64,000 bases of DNA, taken from Planctomycetota bacterium (lineage in GTDB: Bacteria; Planctomycetota; Planctomycetia; Gemmatales; Gemmataceae). Positions 1-8,964 of this stretch are shown here, in pieces. A program made the translations under genes and the position numbers. The notes beneath the pieces are model-generated. The model had not been told where the DNA came from. It did no database searches and saw nothing but the letters and a program-made list of their open reading frames with translations. The stretch covers positions 62,001 through 126,000 of the forward strand of contig VGYC01000001.1 in the NCBI GenBank assembly GCA_016873095.1. Reading direction: 5' to 3'. Position 1 is the first letter of the stretch, and each line of letters begins with the position of its first letter.

Positions 1-780
1 ATGCAGGGGCAGGACTTCACGCGCAAGCCGGACGTTAATCGCGCCGCCCGGCACAACCCGCTGGGCGTATCGTTCTTGCAATTCCTGCTCACCGCCCTGC
101 TGGCCGGCTTTGCCGGAGTCATCCTCGGCCTGGGGCTCGATTTGCCGTTGTGGGCGGCAGTCGGACTCGGCGGCGCCGTGCTCGCCGCCTTGCTGCTCCT
201 GTACTTTCGCTACCATCGCCAGGCCGTCGCGCTGGCGTTTAAGAAAATTGCCGAGGACACGTGTGGGCCGGTCGAACGCAAGGAATGGCGTGATCACGTT
301 TCCAATAGCCTCGAGGATGCCAACCAGGGACTGCTGCACGAGCTCAGCTTTGTCGGCCTAATCATGTTCTCGATGTTCGAGAAGATTGCCGGCTTGAAGA
401 AGATCAGCCGCGACTTCGCCGGTCCTGCCTACGACGACATCCTATTCTACGGTCCGTGGGTCTACAGCTTGCTGATGATGGTGACGTGCCTGTTCGGCTT
501 GCTCGTCTACCTGCGCATCCGCGTCGCCATTGGCACGCTGTCGCTGCAACTGGACCCAAACGACCGCCCGTTCCGGCCATTGCGCATGACCGATTCGCTG
601 CTGGGCTATCTGCTGCTTGCCTTCCTGTTCGCCGTCTCGCTGCACATGGTGCTGATCGTGCTCGTTCCCCAACTGCATCAGCAGCGAGTCCTGCTCGTCG
701 CCATCGACGCCGCAGCCCTGGGACTGGCTGTGCTCGCGGAACAGTTGACGCTGGTGGTGGCAGGACGCAAGAACAGCTAG
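1..780 (+). CDS. Multi-pass membrane protein of unknown function
   Basis: A 259-residue protein with about five predicted membrane segments (near residues 22-44, 48-67, 147-170, 200-222 and 228-252) and a soluble loop of roughly 80 residues between the second and third. The loop is mixed-charge and contains a short hydrophobic patch near residue 115. I recognise no enzyme motif and no family. The ATG is the very first base of the window, so neither the ribosome binding site nor a possible upstream extension can be judged. It ends 85 bases before a membrane-bound glycosyltransferase on the same strand, so a shared envelope role is possible but is only inference. Coding is supported by the uninterrupted frame and the clear hydrophobic pattern. 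Confidence 0.7.
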   Translation: MQGQDFTRKPDVNRAARHNPLGVSFLQFLLTALLAGFAGVILGLGLDLPLWAAVGLGGAVLAALLLLYFRYHRQAVALAFKKIAEDTCGPVERKEWRDHVSNSLEDANQGLLHELSFVGLIMFSMFEKIAGLKKISRDFAGPAYDDILFYGPWVYSLLMMVTCLFGLLVYLRIRVAIGTLSLQLDPNDRPFRPLRMTDSLLGYLLLAFLFAVSLHMVLIVLVPQLHQQRVLLVAIDAAALGLAVLAEQLTLVVAGRKNS

Positions 781-865
781 CCGCGTCGCGGCCCACCAGT
801 TTTTTGGCATTTTCCGCGACGAGGCATCCTGGGTAAGATGGCGGTTCATGGACGGGAAGTCTCCA

Positions 866-2332
866 ATGCGGAAGGATCCGCCGATCTGGTTCTGCTGGCT
901 CGTGCTGTCGATGTGGTGCGCCGCTCTGTTTTTCTATGGCATGGCGGCCGCCGAGTTGTGGCGGACGGAAAGCTTGCGGGCCATCATCGCCGAGGGGATG
1001 TTGCGCACCGGCAACTGGCTGGTGCCGACGCTCTATGGCGAGCCGTTGTTCACCAAGCCGCCGGGCATGTACATGGCCATCGCGCTATGCAGCCTGCCCT
1101 GGGGGGAGGTGACGGAATTCAGCGCCCGGCTGCCGTCGGCACTTGCGGCGAGCGTGACTGTCTTTCTCTTCTATCATCTCTTCACGCGTTACCTTGGCCG
1201 AGCCGCGGGTTTGCTGGCAGGGTTGATGCTGCCCATGTCAGTCATGTATCTCGACAAGGCGCCTGCCGCCGAAATTGACATGCTGCAGGTCGCCTGGGTT
1301 GCTGGGGCGATGCTTTGTTTTTTGCGCGCAGTGGAGAACCGGCGCCGCGAGTTCGTGACAGGCGCCGGCTGGTGGCTGGGTGCGCTGCTGTGCGTCGCCG
1401 GCGGCTTCCTGACGAAGTGGACCGCGCCGGCTTTTTTTTACATCACGGCTGGCTCGCTGCTGTGGTGGCGCGGTGAGCTGCGCTTGCTGTGGTCGAGGCA
1501 ACATCTCCTGAGCGCGCTGGTCGCCGGTTGCTTGTGTCTGACTTGGGTCGTGGCGGCGGCGTGTTTGACGGGATGGGATGTGTTCGTGAATACAGTCCTG
1601 TCCGAGGCGCTGCCGAGGTTGTGGGTACCCGCCAGCAGTCCCCAGCATCAACGCCTCAGCTATGGCTGGGGCGCGGCAGTATATCCGTGGTGGATTCTGG
1701 CGGCCATGCTCCCGTGGTCCATCGTCGCGCTCTACTCGCTGCGACCAAGTTTTTTGCGGGCGTGGGATGAAAAAACTCAGCTGCTGCTGCTGTTGTTCCA
1801 CTGCTGGGCGTGGCCGAACCTGCTCTTCTGGACGCTGATGGCCGACCACACCCCCCGCTATTGCTTTCCGCTGTGCCCCGCAATTGCTGGCTTGGCGGCG
1901 CTGGTCCTGCACGGCTGGTGGACGAGGCGCGTCCCGTTGCCATGGCCGAGGATTCCACCTCGACGACTGCTCATCAGCTGGCTGGCCGTGTGGCTGGTGG
2001 TGAAGGTTGCGTTCGTGGAGCACGTGATGCCAGCGCGCAATGGCCCGCGCGAGCCGCGCGTCAAGGGCCGACTGCTGGCCTCGTTAGTTCCCGCCGGCGC
2101 CACCCTGTACCTGTTCCGCATCAAGGACGAAGGCATCATGTTCTATTTCGGCGGTGAGGTCGTTCGCCTTGCATCTCCGGATTGGCTGCCCTCGTCCGGC
2201 GAACCCGTCTACTGTATCCTGAACCCTGCCGAGTGCGACGCGTTGCGACAACAGCGTTGCGTGCGACTCGTCAGCCATATGCACGATGAACAAGGCGCGC
2301 CCATCGTGCTGGTACAGGTTTCCAATCAATAA
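866..2332 (+). CDS. GT39/ArnT-like membrane glycosyltransferase
   Basis: A polytopic membrane protein of about 488 residues that looks like the dolichyl-phosphate-mannose/ArnT glycosyltransferase superfamily (GT-C fold), which moves sugars from polyprenyl-phosphate donors to proteins or lipid A-type acceptors outside the cytoplasmic membrane. Visible support: an N-terminal membrane helix, then the first extracytoplasmic loop with the pattern TESLRAIIAEGML ... GEPLFTKPPG, where an acidic residue and the lysine-proline-proline turn are typical of the family. Around ten further hydrophobic stretches follow, then a short soluble C-terminus. ATG 866 is preferred over ATG 848 because GGGAAG lies just upstream of it. 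Acceptor and donor cannot be told from sequence. Confidence 0.8.
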   Translation: MRKDPPIWFCWLVLSMWCAALFFYGMAAAELWRTESLRAIIAEGMLRTGNWLVPTLYGEPLFTKPPGMYMAIALCSLPWGEVTEFSARLPSALAASVTVFLFYHLFTRYLGRAAGLLAGLMLPMSVMYLDKAPAAEIDMLQVAWVAGAMLCFLRAVENRRREFVTGAGWWLGALLCVAGGFLTKWTAPAFFYITAGSLLWWRGELRLLWSRQHLLSALVAGCLCLTWVVAAACLTGWDVFVNTVLSEALPRLWVPASSPQHQRLSYGWGAAVYPWWILAAMLPWSIVALYSLRPSFLRAWDEKTQLLLLLFHCWAWPNLLFWTLMADHTPRYCFPLCPAIAGLAALVLHGWWTRRVPLPWPRIPPRRLLISWLAVWLVVKVAFVEHVMPARNGPREPRVKGRLLASLVPAGATLYLFRIKDEGIMFYFGGEVVRLASPDWLPSSGEPVYCILNPAECDALRQQRCVRLVSHMHDEQGAPIVLVQVSNQ

Positions 2333-2429
2333 GCAGGCGTCCGCTTGCGTGCGGTTTTTCGCACCAGACCGCGTGCGCCAATGTGCCGAAACGAGCGAGT
2401 CGCGTTACGCAGGCCCGGTCAACACCGCC

Positions 2430-3647
2430 ATGGAAAGTGACTATCCTCTTTTTGCTGATGAGCCGAAGATGTGCACGGTCACGGAGCTGACCTTGCAGAT
2501 CAAGGATCTCGTGGAAGAAGGTTTTCGCTCGGTATGGGTGTGTGGCGAGATCGGCACCGTGTCGCGGCCCAGTTCCGGGCATCTTTACTTCACGCTCAAG
2601 GACAAGCAGGCGCAGATCCGGGCGGTGCTGTGGCGACTGAAGGCGCAGCGCTTCCGGCAGCTGGTCCGCGAAGGGCATGAGGTCATCGTCCGCGGCTCAC
2701 TGAGTGTTTATCCGCCGCGCGGGGATTATCAGCTCGTCATCGAGGACTTGCAGCCGCGCGGCGAAGGGGCGCAGGACCTGGCCCTGCGGAAGCTGAAGGA
2801 GAAGCTGGCCCGGCTGGGATTTTTCCTGCCGGAGCGCAAGCGGCCGTTGCCGTCGTTTCCGCGACACATTGCGCTGATCACCAGCCCGTCCGGGGCCGCG
2901 ATTCGCGACATGCTCGAGATTCTCTCGCGCCGTTGGCCGCCGGCGCAGGTGTGGGTCTGCCCGGTGCGCGTCCAGGGTGAGGAAGCGCCGCGCGAGATCG
3001 CCTGGGCCATCGACATGGTCAACCGCGTGGCGCACATGGAGGTACTTATCCTGGGCCGCGGTGGCGGCAGTGCCGAAGACCTGGCCGCGTTCAATCATGA
3101 AGGCGTGGCACAGGCGATCTTTGCGTCGCGCGTGCCGGTCGTATCGGCCGTTGGCCACGAGATCGACGTCACCATCGCGGACATGGTCGCCGATCGCCGG
3201 GCCCTCACTCCCAGCGAGGCAGCCGAGCTGGTAACACCGGATCGCGACCAACTCCTGCAAGTCTTGCAGGCCGGCCGGCTGCGCATGCAGCGCTTGCTGG
3301 AGCGCCGGCTCGAGCTGGCGCGGCAACGCCTTCGCGACTTGCAAGGCCGGCGGTCGCTCGCCAGGCCGCTGGAACCGATCCGCGTCCGTGAGGAGCGGCT
3401 CGACGATCTGGAAGGGCGTCTCAGCCGGGCCATCCGCCAGCAATGGAATCGGGCCCGGCAAAGACTCGACGCGGGCGCCGCCAGGCTCGACGCCCTGAGC
3501 CCCTTGAACGTATTAGCGCGTGGTTATAGTTTAACGCGCAGGGAAAAGGACCACCTCGTGCTCCGCGAGCCCGGCCAGGTCGAGCCCGGCGACCGCATCG
3601 TCACCGTGCTAGCCAAGGGCACCATCGCCTCCCGCGTGGAACCATGA
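2430..3647 (+). CDS. xseA: Exodeoxyribonuclease VII large subunit
   Basis: Catalytic subunit of exonuclease VII, which with XseB degrades single-stranded DNA from either end into oligonucleotides. The 405-residue product has an N-terminal OB-fold with SSGHLYFTLKD, the catalytic-domain blocks LITSPSGAAIRDM, ILGRGGGSAEDLAAFN and SAVGHEIDVTIADMVADRRA, a long charged coiled-coil region, and a C-terminal LNVLARGYSLTR block, all in the usual order. The frame is open further upstream to 2286, but ATG 2430 gives a family-typical N-terminus and avoids overlapping the preceding gene. The stop overlaps the xseB start by four bases (ATGA), indicating translational coupling. Confidence 0.95.
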   Translation: MESDYPLFADEPKMCTVTELTLQIKDLVEEGFRSVWVCGEIGTVSRPSSGHLYFTLKDKQAQIRAVLWRLKAQRFRQLVREGHEVIVRGSLSVYPPRGDYQLVIEDLQPRGEGAQDLALRKLKEKLARLGFFLPERKRPLPSFPRHIALITSPSGAAIRDMLEILSRRWPPAQVWVCPVRVQGEEAPREIAWAIDMVNRVAHMEVLILGRGGGSAEDLAAFNHEGVAQAIFASRVPVVSAVGHEIDVTIADMVADRRALTPSEAAELVTPDRDQLLQVLQAGRLRMQRLLERRLELARQRLRDLQGRRSLARPLEPIRVREERLDDLEGRLSRAIRQQWNRARQRLDAGAARLDALSPLNVLARGYSLTRREKDHLVLREPGQVEPGDRIVTVLAKGTIASRVEP

Positions 3648-3898
3648 CCTCCCCCGAAAACTTGACGTTCGAGCAAGCCCTCGCCGAGCTAGAAAAGGTC
3701 GTCCGCGACCTGGAAGACGGCCAAACGGGACTGGAGGAAGCGCTGGCGCGATATGAAGTGGGCGTATCGCTATTGCGGCGGTGCCACGGATTGTTGCAGC
3801 ACGCCGAGCAACGGATCGTCAAGCTCGTCGGCGTCGACACCGAGGGCAAGCCGCTGACGCAGCCGTTCGAGCACACCGCCAAGGTGGAAAAAAGTTGA
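3644..3898 (+). CDS. xseB: Exodeoxyribonuclease VII small subunit
   Basis: Small helical subunit of exonuclease VII, 84 residues, the usual length. It has the family start LTFEQALAELEKVVRDLEDG followed by a second helix with YEVGVSLLRRC. It binds the coiled-coil of the large subunit and restrains its activity (known for the family). It starts within the xseA stop codon, and ispA begins 74 bases downstream. This xseA-xseB-ispA-dxs order occurs in many bacteria, so a single operon is likely. Confidence 0.95.
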   Translation: MTSPENLTFEQALAELEKVVRDLEDGQTGLEEALARYEVGVSLLRRCHGLLQHAEQRIVKLVGVDTEGKPLTQPFEHTAKVEKS

Positions 3899-3972
3899 CG
3901 GCCTCTGAAGCTTGAGCGAGGGTTACGATTTACCGGGCTTGAGCATCAAGCTCTGTAACGCGGAGGACGCGC

Positions 3973-4875
3973 TTGCCGCTTGATTTGCGAGCCAGGCAGT
4001 TGCTGGTTGAGGAATCGCTCCGGCGTCAACTGGACGCAGAGAAGGATTGTCCATCGACGCTCGCGGAGGCCATGGGTTACAGTCTGCTTGCGCCCGGCAA
4101 GCGAATGCGGCCGATCCTTGTGATGCTTTCGGCCCAGGCTTGCGGCGGCGAGGAACACCAGGCACTTCCCGCAGCCTGCGCCATCGAGATGGTGCATACC
4201 TACTCGCTGATTCACGACGACCTGCCCGCGATGGACGATGACGATCTACGCCGCGGTCTGCCCACCTGTCACAAGAAATTTGGCGAGGCCACGGCAATCC
4301 TGGCGGGGGACGCGTTGCTGACGCTGGCGTTCCAGGTGCTGGCCAGCAGTTATCCGCCGGCCACGGCCTGCGGTTGCAGTCTGGAGCTGGCGCGTGGCGC
4401 AGGCGCCTGCGGCATGGTAGCCGGGCAGGCCCTCGATTTGGCCTGGGAAGCCGGCGCGACGTCGGCCTTGCCAAGAAATCTCGAATCGCTGGAGCGAATT
4501 CACGCCCAGAAGACGGGCGCGCTCTTTCGTGCCTGCCTGCGAATGGGAACTTGGGTCGCGCAGGGCGAGCGCCCCGGCGGGCCGGATCGGGGCACGCTCG
4601 AGGCCGTCGATTCCTTCGGCCGTTGCCTGGGCATGATCTTTCAAATCACGGATGATTTGCTCGACGTGGAAGGGACCGAGGAGCAGACCGGCAAGCGTGT
4701 CGGCAAGGATGCAGTACGCGGAAAGTTGACCTATCCCGGCCTGCTGGGAGTGGCGGAGAGCCGGCAACGGGCACGAGACTTTCATGAGCGAGCGCGGGCG
4801 GCGCTGGCGCCGTTGCAAGGACGTGGAGACGGGTTGATTGCCATCGTCGAGCGGTTGCTGGAGAGGAGTTCGTAG
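3973..4875 (+). CDS. ispA: Short-chain polyprenyl diphosphate synthase (farnesyl/geranylgeranyl type)
   Basis: Cytoplasmic trans-isoprenyl diphosphate synthase of about 300 residues that condenses IPP with allylic diphosphates to C15 or C20 products. The first aspartate-rich motif is HDDLPAMDDDDLRRG (residues 81-95) and the second is TDDLLD (residues 226-231); the GKRMRP substrate-binding lysine/arginine block is at 42-47. The start is TTG at 3973, chosen because a strong CGGAGG site lies at 3961-3966, six bases upstream, and the N-terminus fits the family. Product chain length is not certain from sequence. The position between xseB and dxs supports a role in isoprenoid supply. Confidence 0.93.
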   Translation: MPLDLRARQLLVEESLRRQLDAEKDCPSTLAEAMGYSLLAPGKRMRPILVMLSAQACGGEEHQALPAACAIEMVHTYSLIHDDLPAMDDDDLRRGLPTCHKKFGEATAILAGDALLTLAFQVLASSYPPATACGCSLELARGAGACGMVAGQALDLAWEAGATSALPRNLESLERIHAQKTGALFRACLRMGTWVAQGERPGGPDRGTLEAVDSFGRCLGMIFQITDDLLDVEGTEEQTGKRVGKDAVRGKLTYPGLLGVAESRQRARDFHERARAALAPLQGRGDGLIAIVERLLERSS

Positions 4876-5091
4876 CCGTCTGGGTGCGGTGCGCGAAACC
4901 GCCAAGCGAGCGGAGATCACGCCTCTCCGAGGGACAAAGGTGGGAAGAAAACGCGGAATCGATATTACAATTTCCAGGGAGAATGGGTAATCTCTGGAAA
5001 TAGAGAAAAGGGGCTGGGGACACGGAGAGTTCCCTCACGCTCGCGCGGAGCGCGGGCCGGATGGATTCTATAACCGTGAAAGGATGGGACG
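4876..5091 (+). other. ispA-dxs spacer with a small hairpin and possible -10 box
   Basis: This 216-base gap contains no gene. It holds an imperfect inverted repeat, 4970-4982 with 4991-5001 (ATTTCCAG matching CTGGAAAT), and TATAAC at 5069-5074, a possible -10 element close to the dxs start. AGGATGGG just upstream of ATG 5092 is a plausible ribosome binding site. No rho-independent terminator with a T-run is visible after ispA, so read-through into dxs is possible. Confidence 0.35.
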
Positions 5092-6996
5092 ATGAGCGAG
5101 TTACTAGCGACGATCCGCGAGCCAAGCGATTTGCAGCGCCTTTCCGAGGCCGAGTTGCTGCAACTGGCGCAAGAGATGCGGAACGAGCTGGTGCGCGTGC
5201 TGAGCGTCCGGCCGGCCCACTTCGCCAGCAATCTCGGCGTTGTCGAGTTATGCCTGGCCTTGCACCTCACCTTTGATTTCCGCAAGGACCGGCTCATCTG
5301 GGACACCGGGCATCAGATTTACCCGCAAAAGCTGATCACGGGCCGCTTTGACCGTTTTGACACCATCCGCACGCGCGGCGGACTCATGGGCTATCCGAAC
5401 CCGGATGAGAGCCCGTTTGACCTGTTCATGACCGGTCACGCCGGGTGCAGCATCTCGTGCGCCCTGGGCCTCAAGGTCGGCGATGAGTTGCTGGGCCAGG
5501 ACGACGGTCACAGCGTGGCGGTGATCGGCGACGGCGCGCTCCCTTCCGGAATCGTCTTCGAGGCGCTCAATCATGCCGGCCACCTCAACAAGAAACTGCT
5601 GGTCATCCTCAATGACAACGAGATGTCCATCTGCCCGCGCGTCGGCGCCCTGGCCCAGTGCCTGGACCGGGCCCGGTTGACCAGCTTTTACCGCGGCTCC
5701 AAGCGAAATCTGCAAAAGCTGATTTCCAAGATTCCGCTCGTCGGCGAACGCGCCAACCAGGCCATCCACCACGTGACCGACGGCCTGAAGGCCGTGCTCA
5801 CCGGTGGCATGCTCTTCGAAGAACTTGGTTTCCACTACATCGGGCCCATTGATGGCCACGATCTTCCGGGACTCCGTAGCTGGCTGCAAAAAGTCAAGGA
5901 CCAGCCCGGCCCGATCCTGCTGCATGTGCTGACGGTGAAGGGGCAGGGCGTCCCGCAGGCCAGCGCGGACCCTGTGACCTTCCACACGCCGCCCGTCTTC
6001 GAAAAGGTGGGACCGGATCGCACGATCCTGTCTCTCAAGCGAGGCGGCTCCAAGGCCTACACAGATGCCATCAGTTCCGCCATCCATCAGGCGATGCAAC
6101 AGGATTCCCGTGTCACGGTGATGACGGCGGCCATGTGCCAGGGAAACAAGCTGGAAAAGGTCCGCGAGGATTTTCCGGACCGGTTTTTCGACGTGGGCAT
6201 CTGCGAATCGCACGCGGTCGCCTTCGCGGCCGGGCAGGCCAAGAGCGGTGCTCGACCGATCTGCGCCATCTACTCGACTTTCCTGCAACGCTCGTTCGAC
6301 CAGCTCTTTCAGGAAGTCGCGCTGCAAAACTTGCCAGTGACGTTTTGCCTGGACCGCTCCGGTCTCACCGGGCCGGACGGGCCGACGCACCACGGAGTCT
6401 TCGACACCACGTATCTGCGGTTGTTCCCGAGTTTCACGGTCATGGCGCCCGGCGACGAGCTGGACGTGGCCCCGATGCTCAAGTTCGCCCTGGCACATAA
6501 CGGCCCGGCGTCGCTGCGTTATCCCAAGGCTAACCTGGAGAAGGTCGAACGCGGTGTGGCGCCGATGGAACTGGGCCAGGCCGAGGTCTACGAGTGGGGC
6601 AGCGACGGCATGATCGTCGCCTACGGCAGCCTGTTCCCGACGTGCGTGAAAGCCGCCGACAAGCTTCGCCTCGAGGGACTGGATATTGGCGTCATCAACG
6701 CCCGCTTCGCCAAGCCGCTGGATAAGTCAACGATCCTGCGGGCCGTCGAGGAAGCGCCGCTGGTGATCACTGTGGAAGAGGGGACGGTCGAAGGCGGCTT
6801 CGGTTCCGCCGTGCTGGAAGCTGCCAATGCCGCCGGCCTCGACGCCCGCCATGTCTTGCGGCTGGGCATACCCGACCGCTTCATCGAACACGCCGAGCGT
6901 CCCGAACTACTCGCCAGCCTCGGCCTCGACGTGGATGGTCTATGCACTACCATCCGGCAATCGCTGCGCCGCAGCGAGTTCAGCGAGGCTCGGTGA
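5092..6996 (+). CDS. dxs: 1-deoxy-D-xylulose-5-phosphate synthase
   Basis: First enzyme of the MEP isoprenoid pathway: condenses pyruvate and glyceraldehyde 3-phosphate using thiamine diphosphate. The 634-residue protein has the N-terminal ThDP domain (H43 in PAHFASNLG, GDGAL near 146-150, NDNEMS near 174-179), the pyrimidine-binding domain with GICESHAVAFAAG carrying the catalytic glutamate, STFLQRSFDQ, DRSGLTGPDGPTHHG, and a C-terminal transketolase domain. Several positions differ from the common pattern: GHAGCSIS rather than GHSSTSIS, and AAMCQGNKL where many DXS have AAMPxGTGL. The length and the remaining blocks make DXS far more likely than transketolase. It follows ispA on the same strand. 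Confidence 0.93.
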   Translation: MSELLATIREPSDLQRLSEAELLQLAQEMRNELVRVLSVRPAHFASNLGVVELCLALHLTFDFRKDRLIWDTGHQIYPQKLITGRFDRFDTIRTRGGLMGYPNPDESPFDLFMTGHAGCSISCALGLKVGDELLGQDDGHSVAVIGDGALPSGIVFEALNHAGHLNKKLLVILNDNEMSICPRVGALAQCLDRARLTSFYRGSKRNLQKLISKIPLVGERANQAIHHVTDGLKAVLTGGMLFEELGFHYIGPIDGHDLPGLRSWLQKVKDQPGPILLHVLTVKGQGVPQASADPVTFHTPPVFEKVGPDRTILSLKRGGSKAYTDAISSAIHQAMQQDSRVTVMTAAMCQGNKLEKVREDFPDRFFDVGICESHAVAFAAGQAKSGARPICAIYSTFLQRSFDQLFQEVALQNLPVTFCLDRSGLTGPDGPTHHGVFDTTYLRLFPSFTVMAPGDELDVAPMLKFALAHNGPASLRYPKANLEKVERGVAPMELGQAEVYEWGSDGMIVAYGSLFPTCVKAADKLRLEGLDIGVINARFAKPLDKSTILRAVEEAPLVITVEEGTVEGGFGSAVLEAANAAGLDARHVLRLGIPDRFIEHAERPELLASLGLDVDGLCTTIRQSLRRSEFSEAR

Positions 6997-7004
6997 TCGG
7001 ATTC

Positions 7005-7037
7005 GGAGCCGCTTGTGCTCTCAGCACAAGCGGCTCC
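7005..7037. terminator. Perfect 15-bp palindrome between convergent genes
   Basis: Arms 7005-7019 and 7023-7037 are exact reverse complements around a three-base loop. The palindrome sits between dxs (plus, ends 6996) and the WD40 gene (minus, ends 7052), so it could stop transcription from both sides. There is no T-run on either strand, so it may instead be a dispersed REP-like repeat. Confidence 0.6.
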
Positions 7038-7051
7038 CTTGTCAGACCTGC

Positions 7052-8032
7052 TCAGTTTTCTCCCAGGTCCCACACACGAATCGTACGGTCACCGCCGCCG
7101 CTGGCCAGGAAGCGGCCATCGGGCGAAATCGCCACCGCAAACACCGGGCCGTCATGTCCGGTCAGCGTGCGTTTCAACTCGTTGGTTTTCGTGTCCCAGA
7201 GCCGGACGGTTCGGTCGTCGCTGGTGGTTGCCAGCAGGTTATTCTTCGGGCAGAAAGCGGCGCCGTAGACCTGGTCGTTATGGCCTTTCAGGACGCCGGC
7301 CGACTTGCCGGTAGCGACGTTCCACAGTCGAACGCTACGATCCTGGCTGGCAGAGGCAAGAATGCTGCCGCGTGGAGCGAAGGCGCAGCGGTAGACGTGG
7401 TTGCCGTGGCCTTCAAGAACTTGCAACGCCGTTCCGGTCTTGACTTCCCAGACGCGCACGGTCTTGTCGCTGCTCGAGGAGGCAAGCGTCGTGCCGTCGG
7501 CAGAGAAGGCGATGCCGTAGACAGGCCGGCGGTGTCCCTTGAACGGCGGCTCCGGCTCACCCGTTTTCAGGTTCCAGATCTTGCAGGTGAAATCGTCCTC
7601 TCCGCCGCCGGTAGCCAAGGTGCCGCCCGCGGGCGAGAAGGCAAGAGAGTAGACGGGGCCGGTGTGGCCGATGAGCGTCGAGCCGGCCTTGTCGGACTTG
7701 CCGTCCCACAGGCGGACTTTCTTGTCGCCGCTGGCGGTGGCGAGCGTGCTGCCGTCGGGACTGTAGGCCACGCAGTAGGCCGGACCGTCGTGCTTGAGCA
7801 TGGCGATTTGCTTGCCGGTCTCGAGGGACCAGGTGCGGACGGTGTCGTCCGCTGCCGCCGAGGCCAGCATCTTGCCGGTGGCATCGAAGGCGAGAGAATA
7901 GACGTTCTTCTTGTGGCCGTTAAGTGTTTTCACGGGTTTCTGGGCCGCCGGATCCTGGCTGAGCGCCGGCAGGGCGAGCGACGCCAAGCCGGCTGCGGAA
8001 ACAGCGACTACAAGCAAGACGGATGTTCGCAT
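7052..8032 (-). CDS. Secreted WD40-repeat beta-propeller protein
   Basis: A 326-residue protein with a cleavable signal peptide (hydrophobic residues 4-24, likely cleavage after LPALSQ) and then about seven WD40 repeats filling the rest. The repeats are easy to see as recurring LASASxDxTVRxW and GHxxxVYxxAF units; the last ends in RTIRVWDLGEN. It probably forms one seven-bladed propeller acting as a protein-binding scaffold outside the cytoplasm. No enzymatic domain is attached, which is unusual only in that many planctomycete WD40 arrays are fused to kinases or cytochromes. It is divergent from the LolA-like gene at 8167, across a 134-base spacer. The binding partner is unknown. Confidence 0.88.
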   Translation of the reverse strand: MRTSVLLVVAVSAAGLASLALPALSQDPAAQKPVKTLNGHKKNVYSLAFDATGKMLASAAADDTVRTWSLETGKQIAMLKHDGPAYCVAYSPDGSTLATASGDKKVRLWDGKSDKAGSTLIGHTGPVYSLAFSPAGGTLATGGGEDDFTCKIWNLKTGEPEPPFKGHRRPVYGIAFSADGTTLASSSSDKTVRVWEVKTGTALQVLEGHGNHVYRCAFAPRGSILASASQDRSVRLWNVATGKSAGVLKGHNDQVYGAAFCPKNNLLATTSDDRTVRLWDTKTNELKRTLTGHDGPVFAVAISPDGRFLASGGGDRTIRVWDLGEN

Positions 8033-8107
8033 GACTTTCCCCCCTCCATTAGGTCAGGCCTGTCAGACCGTGGTAAAGGGCGGGCCTTTCCGTGGCACGC
8101 CGCGACG

Positions 8108-8113
8108 TATAAT
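8108..8113 (+). promoter_or_regulatory. Candidate -10 element TATAAT
   Basis: A perfect TATAAT lies 53 bases before the ATG at 8167. No good -35 hexamer is found 16-18 bases upstream, so the assignment rests on the -10 alone. Confidence 0.35.
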
Positions 8114-8166
8114 AGCCCGGTCTCGTCAAAAGCTGAAAGGCGACTTTCCTATCTGGAGGCTTTCCC

Positions 8167-8922
8167 ATGTTCGCACGTCTCGTCATCGTGTGCGGTTGTC
8201 TGGGCTTGTTTGCCATGGCCGGTTCGGCGCAGGACGACCAGGCTGAACTACGCAAGCTCGTCGACCGTGCCATCAAGGCCCAGGGCGGGGCAGAAGTGCT
8301 CGGAAAGTTCAAGGCGACGAAGGTGAAGTTCAAGGGCAAGTTCTACGGCATGGGCGAGGGCATCGAATACACTGGCGACATGGCCTACGACCTCCCGGAC
8401 AAGTTCCGCTTCGAGATCGGCATGGATATCATGGGCATGAAGATCAGCATCGTGCAGGTTTCCAATGGCAAGAAGGGCTGGGCCAAGATCATCAACGATG
8501 TCAAGGAACTGGACAAGGAACAGCAGGCGGAAGTGGAGCAAGGGCTGCACGTCATCCGCGCCTCGCATCTGATCGACCTCAAGGGCAAGGACTTCAAGCT
8601 CTCCCCGCTTGGCGAATCCAAGGTGGAAGGCAAGGCCGTGATCGGCGTGCGCGTATCCTCGAAAGGCCGCCGCGACGTGAACCTGTTCTTCGGCAAGGAC
8701 GATGCACTTCTGCGCAAGATCGAAACCGTCGTCAAGGACTCGATGGCCGGTGGCCAGGAATTCAGCCAGGAAACCATCTACGACAACTACAAGCAAGTCC
8801 AGGGGAAGTTCGTGCCCATGAAGCTGGCGATCCGCCGCGACGGCAAGCTGTTCGTCGATGGCGAAACCACCAGTGTCGAGCACGCCGAGAAGCTGGACGA
8901 CGCAGTGTTTGGCCGGCCGTGA
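8167..8922 (+). CDS. Secreted LolA/LppX-fold-like protein
   Basis: A 251-residue protein with an N-terminal signal peptide (hydrophobic residues 4-20, ending FAMAGSAQ). The mature part begins with a helix containing AIKAQGGAEVLGKFKATKVKFKG and continues as alternating charged beta-strand-like segments (YTGDMAYDLPDKFRFEI, GKKGWAKIIND, VIGVRVSSKG, VNLFFGKDDALLRKIE). This resembles the half-barrel outer-membrane-lipoprotein-sorting (LolA-like) fold common in periplasmic proteins of planctomycetes and acidobacteria. I assign the fold only; lipoprotein transport is not shown. CTGGAGG precedes the ATG. It ends 42 bases before a convergent transporter gene. Confidence 0.75.
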   Translation: MFARLVIVCGCLGLFAMAGSAQDDQAELRKLVDRAIKAQGGAEVLGKFKATKVKFKGKFYGMGEGIEYTGDMAYDLPDKFRFEIGMDIMGMKISIVQVSNGKKGWAKIINDVKELDKEQQAEVEQGLHVIRASHLIDLKGKDFKLSPLGESKVEGKAVIGVRVSSKGRRDVNLFFGKDDALLRKIETVVKDSMAGGQEFSQETIYDNYKQVQGKFVPMKLAIRRDGKLFVDGETTSVEHAEKLDDAVFGRP

Positions 8923-8964
8923 CTCTGGCAGGCTGCGCTGGCAGCGTCGCCCATGAAGGTTGCC

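Noticed and set aside
5248-6498. Minus-strand frame of 416 codons within dxs
   Set aside because: Antisense shadow of a clear DXS gene.
6827-8326. Plus-strand frame of 499 codons across the dxs/WD40 border
   Set aside because: Mostly antisense to the WD40 gene; the repeating look comes from the WD40 repeats on the other strand.
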